Shown piece after piece: positions 9,179 through 18,890 of a stretch of DNA of 64,000 nucleotides; within the stretch, counting starts at the first letter, position 1; the number at the start of each line of letters is the position of its first letter. Origin of the DNA: Chloroflexi bacterium TSY (GTDB lineage: Bacteria; Chloroflexota; Anaerolineae; Caldilineales; Caldilineaceae); assembly GCA_019217005.1 (NCBI GenBank), contig JAHBNG010000014.1, forward strand, positions 62,001-126,000, written 5' to 3'. The translations under genes were made by a program, and so were the position numbers. The notes under the pieces were generated by a model that worked only from the letters and a program-made list of their open reading frames with translations, had not been told where the DNA came from and did not search any database.

Positions 9179-11062
9179 TTATTGAGAGGGTTCCTCATTG
9201 AGGTCAATTCTGATCTCGTCTTCCACCAATGCTGCATCAGGCAGTTTTGTTCCGGGACCATACCGATAGACTGCTTGCCAAGGACGATAAACGCTTGTCA
9301 GCGTGTCACTTCGTGTTTGGCCAGCTTCGATGATCGTCCGCTCGATTTCGACCGTCATACCCTCGTTCTCCCACTCTACCTGTTTAATCTCACCAGCAGC
9401 CAAAGTCGGATCTTCTTGATAAAGAGGTTCTTCAGGCTCCTCAGTATCCGAAATAACCTTGTCACGAATGATTACCTCACGATCTGGCTTGGTTCCGTAA
9501 AAGCTAAACGTAATCGTGCCATTAATCAAGTCGAGATGTGGGTCGATGAGAAGATGGGCAGCTGTATCATTCCGAAAACGAAAATCGACAGTAGGTGTAT
9601 AGATGGTTGCGTCCAGCCCTGGTTCACCATACCAACTAACGACATATCCGTGATTATAGCGTTCGACGATGGGCATGCCTGCTTTGTAGGCAGCCCGGAA
9701 GACAGTTGTGCTCACTTGGCAAACTCCACCCCCAACACCAACAGCGGTTTCGTTGCCGAAAATGATTAACGATTCATCAAAGCCGTTGGCGGAGCTAACA
9801 TCTTCAACGATTTTGTTGAAGCTAAAAATTCCACCAGGTGGGATCACAACTCCTTCGAATTGAGCGGTGGCAACCTGTATATTGTGAACGCGCGCGGTGC
9901 TGCTACCAGCAAAGCGTGATGTTCCGCTGGCAACGAGTTCGCGAATTCCCATCTCGGGAATGCGATTCATATCAACCGCTGGCGCCACCTCATCGACCAC
10001 GAGTTGTGCCCGACTCTGATTATTTTGGAGAGCATCTTGAAGAGAGACCAATGTCGCTTCAACATTTATGCGTCGTCCCGGTTCGCTCGTCTGCAAGATA
10101 CTGACAGTTCCCGAATTGGGGTTGAATTGGAGTCGAGCGTCGCGAGGGCTGCGATCAATCTGTTCGGCCCACAGCGCGAGCGCTGCCGTTGCCCGCTCAA
10201 TGTCAAGTCGTAGTGGCTGAAACGAAAAAAGGATTTCTGACAATAGATAGGGATCAAGCGCCATTTCGAGTTCGTATCGCTGATTCTGTAAGAGAAATGG
10301 ACTCTGTAAAAAAGCTGGCAACGACCCCTCTGATTGACGATTTTCTACCGTCTGTGAATGCTCGCTTGTTGTATCTGCTCCTGTCTTTGTCTCATCCGCA
10401 TGGACCTGTGATCCAAACTCACGTGTAATCAAAGAAATGCTGATGGGTTCTTTTTGTTCGGCTCGTTCTCGAAGTTCTGCCAACACTGTCTGAAGCGTGG
10501 CTTCCACGTCCACGATAATTCCGGTTTGAGAAGGCATCACCACGTTATTGACAGTGCTCTCGGAACGTGCAGGCCGATGGACATGCGCCGCAACTTGGCC
10601 GATGGCCTGGCGCAATTGACCGCGGTCAAATATGAGAGATGGCATAATCTCGTAAGAATTCAATAGGGCCTGCAGTTGCAATCTTAGTCGCTCAGACAGG
10701 GGGCCATCGCGGCCAATTCTATATGCCTCATTCACGGCTGCTGCCATGTCGGCCCGTGTAATGAATTGACCCGTTATTGGCCATTGTCGATCTTGATGGC
10801 GGAGTTGGATAGGGGGGAGTGCAATCGTATGCGTGGCTTGGGATAGGTGATTGAAAGCCGCGACGCGTGTCATTCCACCAACAGGGATACTCGCAACTGT
10901 GACGCCAGAAAAAATACGATTAACGTGCCAGAATTGCCAAGAGACGATACAGATAAGACTACTGAGTATGATGAGCATGAGAAAAATGGCGGCAAAGTCC
11001 AGCGGTGTGCGGCGAATATTGTTTGTGGATACAGTTTGAGGGAACGAGATGGAAGTTTGCAT
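9179..11062 (-). CDS. VanW-like cell-wall protein with peptidoglycan-binding-like repeats
   Basis: 627 residues. One N-terminal transmembrane anchor (about residues 24-46) is followed by an extracytoplasmic region with two PG-binding-4-like segments (ITRADMAAAVNEAYRIGR and the region near LQFNPNSGTVSIL). The VanW domain lies at about 390-510, with the hallmarks PPGGIFSFN, GGGVCQVSTT and YTPTVDFRFRND. A G5-like C-terminal segment ends YRYGPGTKLP. VanW proteins occur widely in Gram-positive and Chloroflexota cell envelopes; their biochemical role is not established and there is no sign of a vancomycin cluster here. Confidence 0.85.
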   Translation of the reverse strand: MQTSISFPQTVSTNNIRRTPLDFAAIFLMLIILSSLICIVSWQFWHVNRIFSGVTVASIPVGGMTRVAAFNHLSQATHTIALPPIQLRHQDRQWPITGQFITRADMAAAVNEAYRIGRDGPLSERLRLQLQALLNSYEIMPSLIFDRGQLRQAIGQVAAHVHRPARSESTVNNVVMPSQTGIIVDVEATLQTVLAELRERAEQKEPISISLITREFGSQVHADETKTGADTTSEHSQTVENRQSEGSLPAFLQSPFLLQNQRYELEMALDPYLLSEILFSFQPLRLDIERATAALALWAEQIDRSPRDARLQFNPNSGTVSILQTSEPGRRINVEATLVSLQDALQNNQSRAQLVVDEVAPAVDMNRIPEMGIRELVASGTSRFAGSSTARVHNIQVATAQFEGVVIPPGGIFSFNKIVEDVSSANGFDESLIIFGNETAVGVGGGVCQVSTTVFRAAYKAGMPIVERYNHGYVVSWYGEPGLDATIYTPTVDFRFRNDTAAHLLIDPHLDLINGTITFSFYGTKPDREVIIRDKVISDTEEPEEPLYQEDPTLAAGEIKQVEWENEGMTVEIERTIIEAGQTRSDTLTSVYRPWQAVYRYGPGTKLPDAALVEDEIRIDLNEEPSQ

Positions 11063-11242
11063 TATGTTATGGTAGCTGTTCAGCTTATCAGCATTTCAGC
11101 AATCAGCTTGACACGTTTAAGCAGCTTGTCTCGACAGGGAAGTGTATTGTTCGATGACTTCGTGACCGAACCATACAGGGAAGTGCCGAGCTGATGGCTG
11201 ACTAGCTGAATGCTTACATATTATGTTTTCACTGCTGGCAAG
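11063..11242. other. Intergenic region with short dyads
   Basis: No gene. It contains degenerate AGCTGA/TCAGCT dyads near 11070-11110 and 11190-11212, and one arm resembling family G (TGTATTGTTCGATGACTTCG at 11144-11163). Confidence 0.4.
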
Positions 11243-13099
11243 CTACAGTGCGATATACCAAAAAACACAGATCAAGTCGAGTAAAAATAGTAAAATAAAG
11301 GGAGTTGCCCATGCGGCTGATCGAAAGAACAAGAGACCCCGGGATAGATAAGAGCCATTCATCGACTGACAAGTTTTTCCCTGAACAAGAGCCTTCGAAT
11401 GCTGTATGATGCGACTTTTTTCAATCGAAGATGGTATGTTGATTATATTGAACCGAGTGTTGATCAGCAGTAAGGGTTGCAACAAAAGGAAGACCGCGAT
11501 CAGACCGATTGAGAGAAGGGTCCACTTGTTTGGCCCATGTCCCACAATATTGAGTATGCCAAGTGAGGCAGTGAGCACAGACGCCATTACCCCCGTGATC
11601 ATGCTCTGGGTCGGCTGTTGAAGCTCGCGCCACCCTAAAGCAACGAATGTCGATATTGCCAACAGACCCCAAAAAAAGTAGCGACCTTGGTGTTGGACAA
11701 ACTTGAAGTTATAAAGAATGTAACTGACCAAGACGACTACAATTGTCAGTACAAAAAGAATTAGACTGCTGTATTGGAACTGAATATCAACTGAACCTGT
11801 ATGTGAGAGTGGTTTCTTTGTTCGTTTCGTAGGGGCTGATTTCGGTTGTGCAAGTAGCCAATGGGGTGCTCTCTTCGGTTGCGATGGCGTGTCGCTCATA
11901 AAACGAACCAGTGCCCACAGCAACCCGAGAAAGAGTACACCACAGAAGAGCATCAAGGCCGTATAAATACGTGCGTCTAGAAAAACGCCGAGCCAACCAA
12001 AGACACCCCAAAAGCTCTGAAACGTTAGAGTGAACGCCCGCTCCCAATAAGCAACCCACCCATGTTGGGCAATCCACAGTTTAGTTGTTGGTTGTCCGGC
12101 GACAACCAGATCATGCCATTGTAAACCTAATGGGTCTCCGCTCCCATAGAGAATGCTATTGCGGATCCAAAGAGGTGCGCCCACCATAAGAGCAGGGAGT
12201 AATACGGTCAGTGACTGGCTAATACCGACCCGCATGCACACATATAGATCTCGACAGAATTTGGCCGTGCGAGATGTCTGGTTTTCTTGCTGACGTTGCT
12301 TCGATTCTTTTTGGTTTTGTCGATTTCTCTGCCATATGGCGGTGTAAAAGACGAACAGAAGAACAATCGGTAGAAACGCATAGGCATAAATTTTGGTCAG
12401 TAAACCTAATCCCAAAAGGAAACCGAGTAAAAGCAATTTCTGAGTTTTTTCTGGGCTGCCCTGGGTCGTGAATTGTTCTCGCATCCAGCCCAATAAAACC
12501 AATGTGGCAGCGAGCAAAAGTAATTCAGCCAATCCATCGTTGTTGACTGCTGCCATCATTGCAACATGCATGGGAAGTAAGCCAGAAAAAGCAACGGCAC
12601 CGAGGGGAATCAGAGGCTGCCGTGGAAAGATCAACATCAAACAGCGGTAGCTAAACATCAGAGAAATTGCGCCGAGCAAGACCCCGTAGAGCCGCAGAGA
12701 AACGACTGGTTCACGGATGCTGATTGCTCTGCCTAACCAATAGATCGGAATTGCGCTCAAATAGTAGAGTGGTGGCTGGTAATTCTCATAGCGCAGAGGC
12801 GAAATGGATAGATAGGAAGGAAATCCTTGCCGAATAATCTTTTCATTATAGTATTGGTTGTAGTCACCTAATTGGAGGACAGGCAGACCACGACCAAGAG
12901 CAACTTGTTCGATGTAATTATAGTGGGCCGGCTCGTCAGGTGACTGCCAAAAAGGGGTCTGCGTTGCAAAGAGACTTGCCACTACTCCATATGCAATAAG
13001 GATGGTTACAAGCCAGGCAGTTGGCGAACGAACAAAAAGATCGTCAATTGAATATTGTTGTTCCAATTGGATTTTTTGGAGGTTTGTATCGCTCAACAT
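11243..13099 (-). CDS. Polytopic membrane protein, DUF2142/GT39-like
   Basis: 618 residues with about 11-13 hydrophobic segments. The first periplasmic loop carries SPDEPAHYNYIEQ, the acidic motif typical of DUF2142 and of lipid-linked-sugar glycosyltransferases of the ArnT/PMT type, where the Asp/Glu is the presumed catalytic residue. The next loop has YENYQPPLYY, also typical. It probably transfers a sugar from a polyprenyl-phosphate donor outside the membrane; the acceptor is unknown. The gene follows metG on the same strand with a 19-base gap, so the two may be cotranscribed. Confidence 0.75.
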   Translation of the reverse strand: MLSDTNLQKIQLEQQYSIDDLFVRSPTAWLVTILIAYGVVASLFATQTPFWQSPDEPAHYNYIEQVALGRGLPVLQLGDYNQYYNEKIIRQGFPSYLSISPLRYENYQPPLYYLSAIPIYWLGRAISIREPVVSLRLYGVLLGAISLMFSYRCLMLIFPRQPLIPLGAVAFSGLLPMHVAMMAAVNNDGLAELLLLAATLVLLGWMREQFTTQGSPEKTQKLLLLGFLLGLGLLTKIYAYAFLPIVLLFVFYTAIWQRNRQNQKESKQRQQENQTSRTAKFCRDLYVCMRVGISQSLTVLLPALMVGAPLWIRNSILYGSGDPLGLQWHDLVVAGQPTTKLWIAQHGWVAYWERAFTLTFQSFWGVFGWLGVFLDARIYTALMLFCGVLFLGLLWALVRFMSDTPSQPKRAPHWLLAQPKSAPTKRTKKPLSHTGSVDIQFQYSSLILFVLTIVVVLVSYILYNFKFVQHQGRYFFWGLLAISTFVALGWRELQQPTQSMITGVMASVLTASLGILNIVGHGPNKWTLLSIGLIAVFLLLQPLLLINTRFNIINIPSSIEKSRIIQHSKALVQGKTCQSMNGSYLSRGLLFFRSAAWATPFILLFLLDLICVFWYIAL

Positions 13100-13118
13100 A
13101 TTTGATAAAAATCTTGAC

Positions 13119-14867
13119 TTATTCAGTATTCTCTTCCAGTTTTACAAAGAGGGCACTTGGTTTGCGTAGGATTTGTCCAGAAGGCAATGTCGACGCTTTC
13201 CATTGTCCGATTGCCATATCATGACGATAACAAAGCACCATGTGTGATCCCCGCGCATCTTCGATTGTTTTTGTATACTGCTCACCAAATAGGGGCTGAT
13301 CATAGCCCATCATCTGATGGAGTTGTTCACTGCTTTGAGGCAAGATCGGCCCCCACATCAGCTTGAGCCAATCGATTGCCTGAAGGGCCACATAAATAGC
13401 CGTTCCTGCCATCGCCGGATCGCTCTTAATCAATTGCCAAGGAGCCTTTTCATTGAGATATTGATTCACCCGCTGACTGAGCCGTCGTACCTCGGTGAGT
13501 GCGGCTTTCAGCTTGACAGCCTCATAGAGCGCTGCTACACTCTCGAAACCCGCACGAATATCATTTATGAGCGCCTCATCCGTTTCGTCAAATGCTTCAG
13601 GGGTAGGAACGGCACCATCGAAACGCTTATATGCAAAGCCCAGTACACGATTGACCAAATTGCCCCAATTTGCAACCAGCTCGCTATTGACACGTTCTTT
13701 GAAGTCATCCCACGTAAAATCGACATCCGCCGTCTCTGGAGCCAAAGCAGTCAATGCATAGCGCCAGGCATCAGCTTGATATTCGGCCAAAACTGTGTTC
13801 CAACCAATGACTCGACCACGACTGGTGCTGAACTGTTCGCCTCCCAACATCAGATATTCGTTGCTCGGCACATCGTAGGGCAGATTCAGGTGCTCCTCTC
13901 CTTCGCTATATGCCTGTAGCATACCCGGCCAGATAATTGCATGAAAGGGTATGTTGTCTTTGCCAATGAAGTTGTAGATACGAGCAGCGGGGTTTACATC
14001 TGCATCCCACCAATCGCGCCAGGCATCAGGCATGTTATATAGCTGAGCCCACTCAATTGCAGCACTTAAGTAGCCGATCACAGCGTCATACCAGACGTAG
14101 ATACGCTTATCATCGTACCCTTCTACCGGCACCGTGACGCCCCACTCGATGTCACGCGTAATCGGGCGTCCACGCAGCTCTCGTAGCTCCAACTGTCCGC
14201 GCGTAAAATTCAGCACATTGGGTCGCCAATGCTCTTTGCCTTCTTGAATCCATTGAAGCAGTGGCTCATTCATCTTCCCCATATCAAGGAAAAAGTGCTC
14301 TGTCTCGCGTATCTCTAATTCTGTATTCCCAGTCAACTTAGAGCGCGGATTCTTAAGCTCCAGCGTCTCATAAAGGGACCCACAATTATCACACTGGTCG
14401 CCGCGTGCATTTTCGTCACCACATACGGGGCAAATTCCTTCCACATAGCGATCAGCCAAAAAGCGACCGGCCATTGGGTCAAAGAGCTGCTGCGTATCAG
14501 TATAAAGATATTCGTGCGCCAAATGGGTTTGGAAAAGTTTGTGAGTAACATCCCAATGATTCTGGGTATCCGTGTGAGTAAAGAGATCAAATGTGATCCC
14601 CATCTTGAGACAACCATCAATAAAGAGAGGATGGTACTTGTCAATTATGTCGATGGGTGTGACGCCTTCGGCTTCGGCCTGCAACGTCACGGGTGTACCG
14701 TGAGTATCTGAACCGCTCACCATCAAGACATCATTGCCCACCATGCGATGATAACGTGCGAAGATATCCGGCGGTAAATATGCGCCCGCAATTTGTCCAA
14801 TATGTTTTTCCCCATTGGCATAAGGCCAAGCTACGCCGACGAGAATTTTTTGCGATTGAGTTGACAT
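13119..14867 (-). CDS. metG: Methionyl-tRNA synthetase
   Basis: 582 residues from the ATG at 14867 ([19 protein letters not shown]). It charges tRNA-Met with methionine. [11 protein letters not shown] is the HIGH-type class I signature. [18 protein letters not shown] is the zinc knuckle of the connective peptide. [11 protein letters not shown] and [16 protein letters not shown] are classic MetRS core motifs. The KMSKS loop reads QFSTSRG, lacking the usual second lysine. The anticodon-binding helices end near residue 540, and there is no C-terminal EMAP-like tRNA-binding domain. Confidence 0.95.
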   Translation of the reverse strand: MSTQSQKILVGVAWPYANGEKHIGQIAGAYLPPDIFARYHRMVGNDVLMVSGSDTHGTPVTLQAEAEGVTPIDIIDKYHPLFIDGCLKMGITFDLFTHTDTQNHWDVTHKLFQTHLAHEYLYTDTQQLFDPMAGRFLADRYVEGICPVCGDENARGDQCDNCGSLYETLELKNPRSKLTGNTELEIRETEHFFLDMGKMNEPLLQWIQEGKEHWRPNVLNFTRGQLELRELRGRPITRDIEWGVTVPVEGYDDKRIYVWYDAVIGYLSAAIEWAQLYNMPDAWRDWWDADVNPAARIYNFIGKDNIPFHAIIWPGMLQAYSEGEEHLNLPYDVPSNEYLMLGGEQFSTSRGRVIGWNTVLAEYQADAWRYALTALAPETADVDFTWDDFKERVNSELVANWGNLVNRVLGFAYKRFDGAVPTPEAFDETDEALINDIRAGFESVAALYEAVKLKAALTEVRRLSQRVNQYLNEKAPWQLIKSDPAMAGTAIYVALQAIDWLKLMWGPILPQSSEQLHQMMGYDQPLFGEQYTKTIEDARGSHMVLCYRHDMAIGQWKASTLPSGQILRKPSALFVKLEENTE

Positions 14868-14942
14868 AGTATCTGATTTTCGTTTTGGTTGGTCTGAATC
14901 TTTACGCTTTATTATAATGTGATGAGAGGGAGTGAGCAAGCC

Positions 14943-15025
14943 TTAGAACCCTTCCGAAAAGCGGGTGGGAGTTCAACCCATTTCCCGCGCTCGCGTATCG
15001 TTACAGAACTTTCCAGATAAGCACT
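14943..15025. repeat. Family D palindromic repeat, diverged copy 1
   Basis: The ends match the family (TTAGAACCCTTCCGAAAAG and CTTTCCAGATAAGCACT) with a diverged centre. It lies in the intergenic space between metG and the YesL-like gene. The better-preserved copies at 41021, 46021 and 63083 overlap genes. Confidence 0.6.
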
Positions 15026-15187
15026 CGGAAGATAATGGAACAGGCCAAAATCGCGGATAGTACGTTGGTAAATCGTAAATCCCAAATCGTAAATCTGACT
15101 GATTCTGCTCCTGATGCTATAATAATCCGTACCCAAGTATATAGCGAGTGCGGTATATGTATTCCCGAGGAGGATCAGAAATCACTT

Positions 15188-15886
15188 ATGAAAGCGTTCA
15201 TTGTGATGGGGCGCACAATCAAGTCCTCGTATGAAGAGCTGTTTCTGTGCGTATTTTTGAGTATCATGTGGTGGGTGGGACATAGCGGCCCCATTGTCAT
15301 GATGTTGGGATTGTCTCAACAATCGATTCTGCTTGTGATTTTGGGGATTCCCCTACTCGTTCTTGCAGCGCCAGCAACGGTTGGACTCCATCGAGTCGCC
15401 AACCGAATTGCAAACTATAAGCGAGTCGATAGCAGCTTCTTTTGGGAATCGGCTCGCCAAAATATTGGCAAAGGGTGGCTCGTCTATCTGATTCATATTG
15501 TCCTGCCCGCTGCTGTGACTTTTAACGTTTGGTTCTATATCAATGCTGCATCAAGCGTAATGCGGGTCATTGGCATTGCCTGGGTTTGGATTTTGCTCCT
15601 CATCTTGATGTTCATTCAATATCTCTTTCCGCTCTTCTGGCAACAAGATGAGCCAAGCATTCGTATGATCTTGCGTAACGCATTTCTTCTCGCATTGCGT
15701 TACCCACTCTACACGTTTTTGATGTTTATCTTTCTGATTCTTTTTGGTACTCTCAGCACAGTCCTAACGCTACCACTATTCTTGCTCGCCCCAGCCGTTT
15801 TGGCTATTGGTGCCAATTGCTCACTGGTCGGCGTCTTGCAGGAGATGGAATTGGCACCACAGCCGCCCGTGATCTCGAATACATAG
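15188..15886 (+). CDS. YesL/DUF624-like membrane protein
   Basis: 232 residues from the ATG at 15188, preceded by GAGGAGG about 15 bases upstream. Five to six transmembrane helices are evident (LFLCVFLSIMWWVG, LVILGIPLLVLAAPAT, YLIHIVLPAAVTF, WVWILLLILMFI, FLMFIFLILFGTL). The N-terminal pattern of an amphipathic start and a helix with a WW pair fits the YesL/DUF624 family, often near sugar transporters. No such genes adjoin it here, so no role is assigned. Confidence 0.65.
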   Translation: MKAFIVMGRTIKSSYEELFLCVFLSIMWWVGHSGPIVMMLGLSQQSILLVILGIPLLVLAAPATVGLHRVANRIANYKRVDSSFFWESARQNIGKGWLVYLIHIVLPAAVTFNVWFYINAASSVMRVIGIAWVWILLLILMFIQYLFPLFWQQDEPSIRMILRNAFLLALRYPLYTFLMFIFLILFGTLSTVLTLPLFLLAPAVLAIGANCSLVGVLQEMELAPQPPVISNT

Positions 15887-15927
15887 GGAGTCCAAATTCG
15901 TTATGGCCAATCCAATTTTTAAACAAG

Positions 15928-15988
15928 CCACAGATTGACGGGATTTCTCTCTTCTAGTCCTGTAAATCCTGTTCATCTGTGGATCATT
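15928..15988. repeat. Short dyad, CCACAGAT / ATCTGTGG
   Basis: CCACAGATTGACGGGATTT faces ATCCTGTTCATCTGTGG across about 60 bases. A related dyad with ACACGGAT ends lies at 34557. It could form a long hairpin downstream of the YesL-like gene. Confidence 0.45.
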
Positions 15989-16034
15989 GATTTTTTGGAA
16001 TCGCCTATAGTAAATTCATAAAGGAGCGACGATT

Positions 16035-16262
16035 ATGCAGCGTGTTAGAAATGTATTAAGACGAAAGAATAGGGTTATTGCTGGTGTGGCAGGTGGTCTT
16101 GCGGATTTCTTTGGGTTAGATGTGTCGCTGGTCCGCCTCATGTTCATTTTGAGTCTGTTGTTTGGTGGCTCAGGATTATTTCTTTACATTGTTTTATGGA
16201 TCGTGATGCCAAAGGAAGGGAGGATGCGCGAGATGGATATGGCGCATGCGGTTATGGTGTAG
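16035..16262 (+). CDS. PspC-domain membrane protein
   Basis: 75 residues, with a good ribosome-binding site (AAAGGAG) eight bases before the ATG. The sequence RRKNRVIAGVAGGLADFFG followed by a single membrane helix (LFLYIVLWIVMP) is the complete PspC domain. PspC proteins act in phage-shock-type envelope stress responses in enterobacteria; stand-alone short versions are common elsewhere and their role is unclear. Confidence 0.9.
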   Translation: MQRVRNVLRRKNRVIAGVAGGLADFFGLDVSLVRLMFILSLLFGGSGLFLYIVLWIVMPKEGRMREMDMAHAVMV

Positions 16263-16296
16263 ATCCATCTATACCACGGATGATCATAAGAGAATA

Positions 16297-16372
16297 GGTG
16301 TAGCACAAATCTGTAAATGGAAACCGCTCAATCAGAAGCTTGCTTCATTTACAGATCTGGTGCTACACACCA
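16297..16372. repeat. Family E palindromic repeat, copy 2
   Basis: Arms GGTGTAGCACAAATCTGTAAATG and CATTTACAGATCTGGTGCTACACACC (each shown in part in the family description), with loop CTCAATCAGAAG. It lies just after the PspC gene, where it could act as a terminator. Confidence 0.65.
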
Positions 16373-16463
16373 ACATATACTGAGCAACGCCATAAAATAA
16401 CACTTTTTAGTCGAGGTAGAATGTTATAATGGGCTGCTGCGGAGTATAAGAGACTCATAGAAA

Positions 16464-16558
16464 AGTCACTTATACTTCGTACAATTATACCTTGTTTTAC
16501 TCCGAGCGCTTGCGGAATGATTGTGCGAAGTTTAAATAATGTGACTATCAGTCGATCC
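16464..16558. repeat. Family F palindromic repeat, copy 1
   Basis: Arms AGTCACTTATACTTCG and CGAAGTTTAAATAATGTGACT enclose about 60 bases. The same arms recur at 56065 (CGCCACCTACACTTCG / CGAAGTTTAAATGATGTGGC). No gene was found in 16380-16620. Confidence 0.6.
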
Positions 16559-16574
16559 AAATTCTCCTGGAATA

Positions 16575-18732
16575 GGCGTTCTCTAACACCGGTTTCGGTC
16601 AAGCAGCCGCATTAAAGATTACACGCAGTAGGCCAAAAAAGGGGTAAAATAGCCCTAGGAGGCCAAAATGAACCAAGAATTTAGCGCCGCAGTAACAGGA
16701 TTCTGTGCCCATGTGAGAATGCTTTCTCCGCAAAGCGAAACTGTAAAACATTACGAAAGTGACCTAAATCAATTTGGCCAGGTGATAGAAAAAAGGCCAA
16801 GAGAGATAGGTCGCCAAGAGATAATGACGTTTGTAACGGCGCAACTCGAAGCGGGGATGAGCAGTGCGACGGTCAATCGCAGAGTGGCAACGTTGAGCCG
16901 ATTTTTCGACTACTTGGCGGATGAGGCAGAAGACGAAAGCTGGTCAAACCCGGTGGTGTGGCGTCTACACCGACTGGATACAGGTTGCCATCTTCCCAGA
17001 GATATAGCGGAACGCATCGTCCGCCAGTTATGGGGGAGCGTGAGTCAAGGTCAGATAAGAGACCAAGTGATGTTGGCCTTGATGCTCGACGTTGGCCTGC
17101 GGGTGGGCGAAGTGTCGAAACTAGAGATGGGCGATATTGAAGCTGCCATAAATCCGGACGAACTGTGGTCACTGCGCGTACGCGGCAAAGGGAACAAAGA
17201 GCGTCGAGTCTGGTTGACGCCAGAAACCACAGCGCTGTTGGTGAGCTATATGGATGAGCGTCCTGATGCAGTCGATAGCCATCTGTTTCTGACTCGTCGT
17301 CACAAAGGCATCAGTGTCCGCGGAATCCAGGAGCGCCTCGATTATTACCGTCAGCAAGCCGGACTCTCCGAGAACGAGGTCTCCTGTCATCGCCTGCGCC
17401 ATACTTCGCCAGACGAATGGCAGAGTCGCGTATGCCACTGCCTAGTCTCTCTCATTGGTTGGGTCACAGTCAATTGAAAACGACCCAGATTTACATCGAT
17501 GGTGCCAATCCTGATATGCGAGCCGACTATGAAGCTGCTATGGAGCAGTTGTCTCGCCAAGCCGCATGCTCGGATATTGAAGGAACGACATCTGCAATAG
17601 AGACAGAGAATACTGTGCCTTCTGAACATCGCACAGTGGAGCCAGCTGTTGGCATCTGTTTGTCCGCTGATGAGATCCGTCAACGTCTCACCTCATTGCC
17701 GCTCTGGCTTCATCAACCCATCATCTCATTACTTCTCCACCAGCAATTACGCTGGAAAGCCCTCTATCGGCGGGAACGAGCCCTTCAGTGGCTTGGCGAA
17801 CTCCAACGCGGTTGGCAATGGATGCTCGACCAGCGCATGCTCTCCAGCTTATCCGAACTAAGACGGCGCGATCTCCAAGACTACATCACCCACCTATGTG
17901 ACTTAGAGTATTCCGTCCATACCATCAATCATTTTATTTGTACCCTCAAGTGTTTTCTGCATTTTGCTGAAGAATGTGGCCAGTCGATCGCTCCGGCTTT
18001 ATATCGCATTCAACGTCTCAAACGACCCACTACCTTACCTCGTCCGTTGCGCCAGCATGAATTTGCTCAACTTGAACAGTTCGTCTTAAACTCAACGGCT
18101 CAGAGCCTTTCTCCTTCCGACCTCCTTGACCGTGCTTGGTTTCTTATTCTGGTTGATGCTGGGCTACGTATGGGCGAAGTGCAAGCTCTGCTCGTTTCTG
18201 ACTGGAATTCGGATACACAGACTCTGCTCGTTCGAGATGCCAAATCCCATCGTGACCGTCGGTTGCCTGTTACCCAACGCACTGCTCTTGCCATCGATGC
18301 CCATCTGCAACATCGCACCGATGACCTGGCTACTCATTCCCCGCTTTTACTACGCGATGGCTTACCTCTTCGAGCCAATTATGTGCGCAACCATCTTCAT
18401 GCCTTTGCCGCCCAAGCTAACTTAGAGGGCGTCACTCCTCATCGCTTGCGCCATACCTTTGCCACCCGTTTGCTCAACAGTGGCCTTATGCCCATCACTA
18501 CCTTGCAGAAACTCATGGGGCACACTCATATCGATACCACCATGCTTTATGCACAGCTCTACGATGAAACCATTCAGCAGCATTATTTAGCCGCTATGGC
18601 TTCACATTCTGTTTACGCTATCCCTGAACCTGACCCCGCTATTTGGGGTCCCACTTTGGAGAATGCCTTTGAATCAACTTTTCAACAGCAACCACTTTAA
18701 CTTTTATGTCTACTGCGTGTAATAGAGAATGC
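16575..18732 (+). mobile_element. Element encoding fused tandem tyrosine recombinases
   Basis: The recombinase gene is flanked by inverted copies of a ~20-bp site. The right site (18712-18732) reads TACTGCGTGTAATAGAGAATG. On the left the same sequence is split: GGCGTTCTCTA at 16575-16585 and TTACACGCAGTAG at about 16619-16631, separated by 33 extra bases. The uninterrupted site also occurs, inverted, at 57443 and 57573. The only cargo is the recombinase. This recalls RIT-type elements (adjacent tyrosine recombinases with terminal inverted repeats), but with two recombinases rather than three. Confidence 0.6.
16668..18700 (+). pseudogene. Double tyrosine recombinase (two integrase units in one frame), one frameshift
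   Basis: The start is preceded by a strong AGGAGG. The first unit (16668 to about 17560) has a SAM-like N-terminal domain, then catalytic motifs LDVGLRVGEV (Arg), HRLRHT (His-x-x-Arg) and GHSQLKTTQIYID (His, Tyr). The frame slips inside HRLRHT: one T is missing at about 17403-17408, and restoring it gives HTFARRMAESRM. The downstream frame then runs without interruption into a second complete unit (to 18700) with its own SAM-like domain and motifs DAGLRMGEV, HRLRHTFATRL and GHTHIDTTMLYAQ. With the frame restored it is a ~677-residue fusion of two catalytically complete recombinases, which is unusual. The two catalytic centres could act on the two element ends, but that is inference. Confidence 0.8.
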
Positions 18733-18796
18733 TGCGCCATACATGGAGCGCCATGCATGGCGATTCCGCGAGCACAAGACGCATTTTGGATCGACT

Positions 18797-18873
18797 GAGA
18801 TTGTCCCAAAGTGTGTAAACAGAACTGTCTTACCGAGAAACAAATCTGTTTACACGCTTTGTCGTACAATCTC
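18797..18873. repeat. Family E palindromic repeat, copy 3
   Basis: Arms GAGATTGTCCCAAAGTGTG and TACACGCTTTGTCGTACAATCTC (both read as the family stem), 18 bases beyond the topA stop. Its position suggests that it also serves as the topA terminator. Confidence 0.65.
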
Positions 18874-18890
18874 AACATAAGACTTGACTG

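Noticed and set aside
9182..9769. A 195-codon plus-strand frame opposite the VanW gene
   Set aside because: It is antisense to a well-supported gene, and its composition is that of a shadow frame.
13317..13919. A 200-codon plus-strand frame opposite metG
   Set aside because: Antisense shadow of a highly conserved gene.
14912..15136. A 74-codon minus-strand frame upstream of metG
   Set aside because: It spans a family D repeat and has no recognisable protein features.
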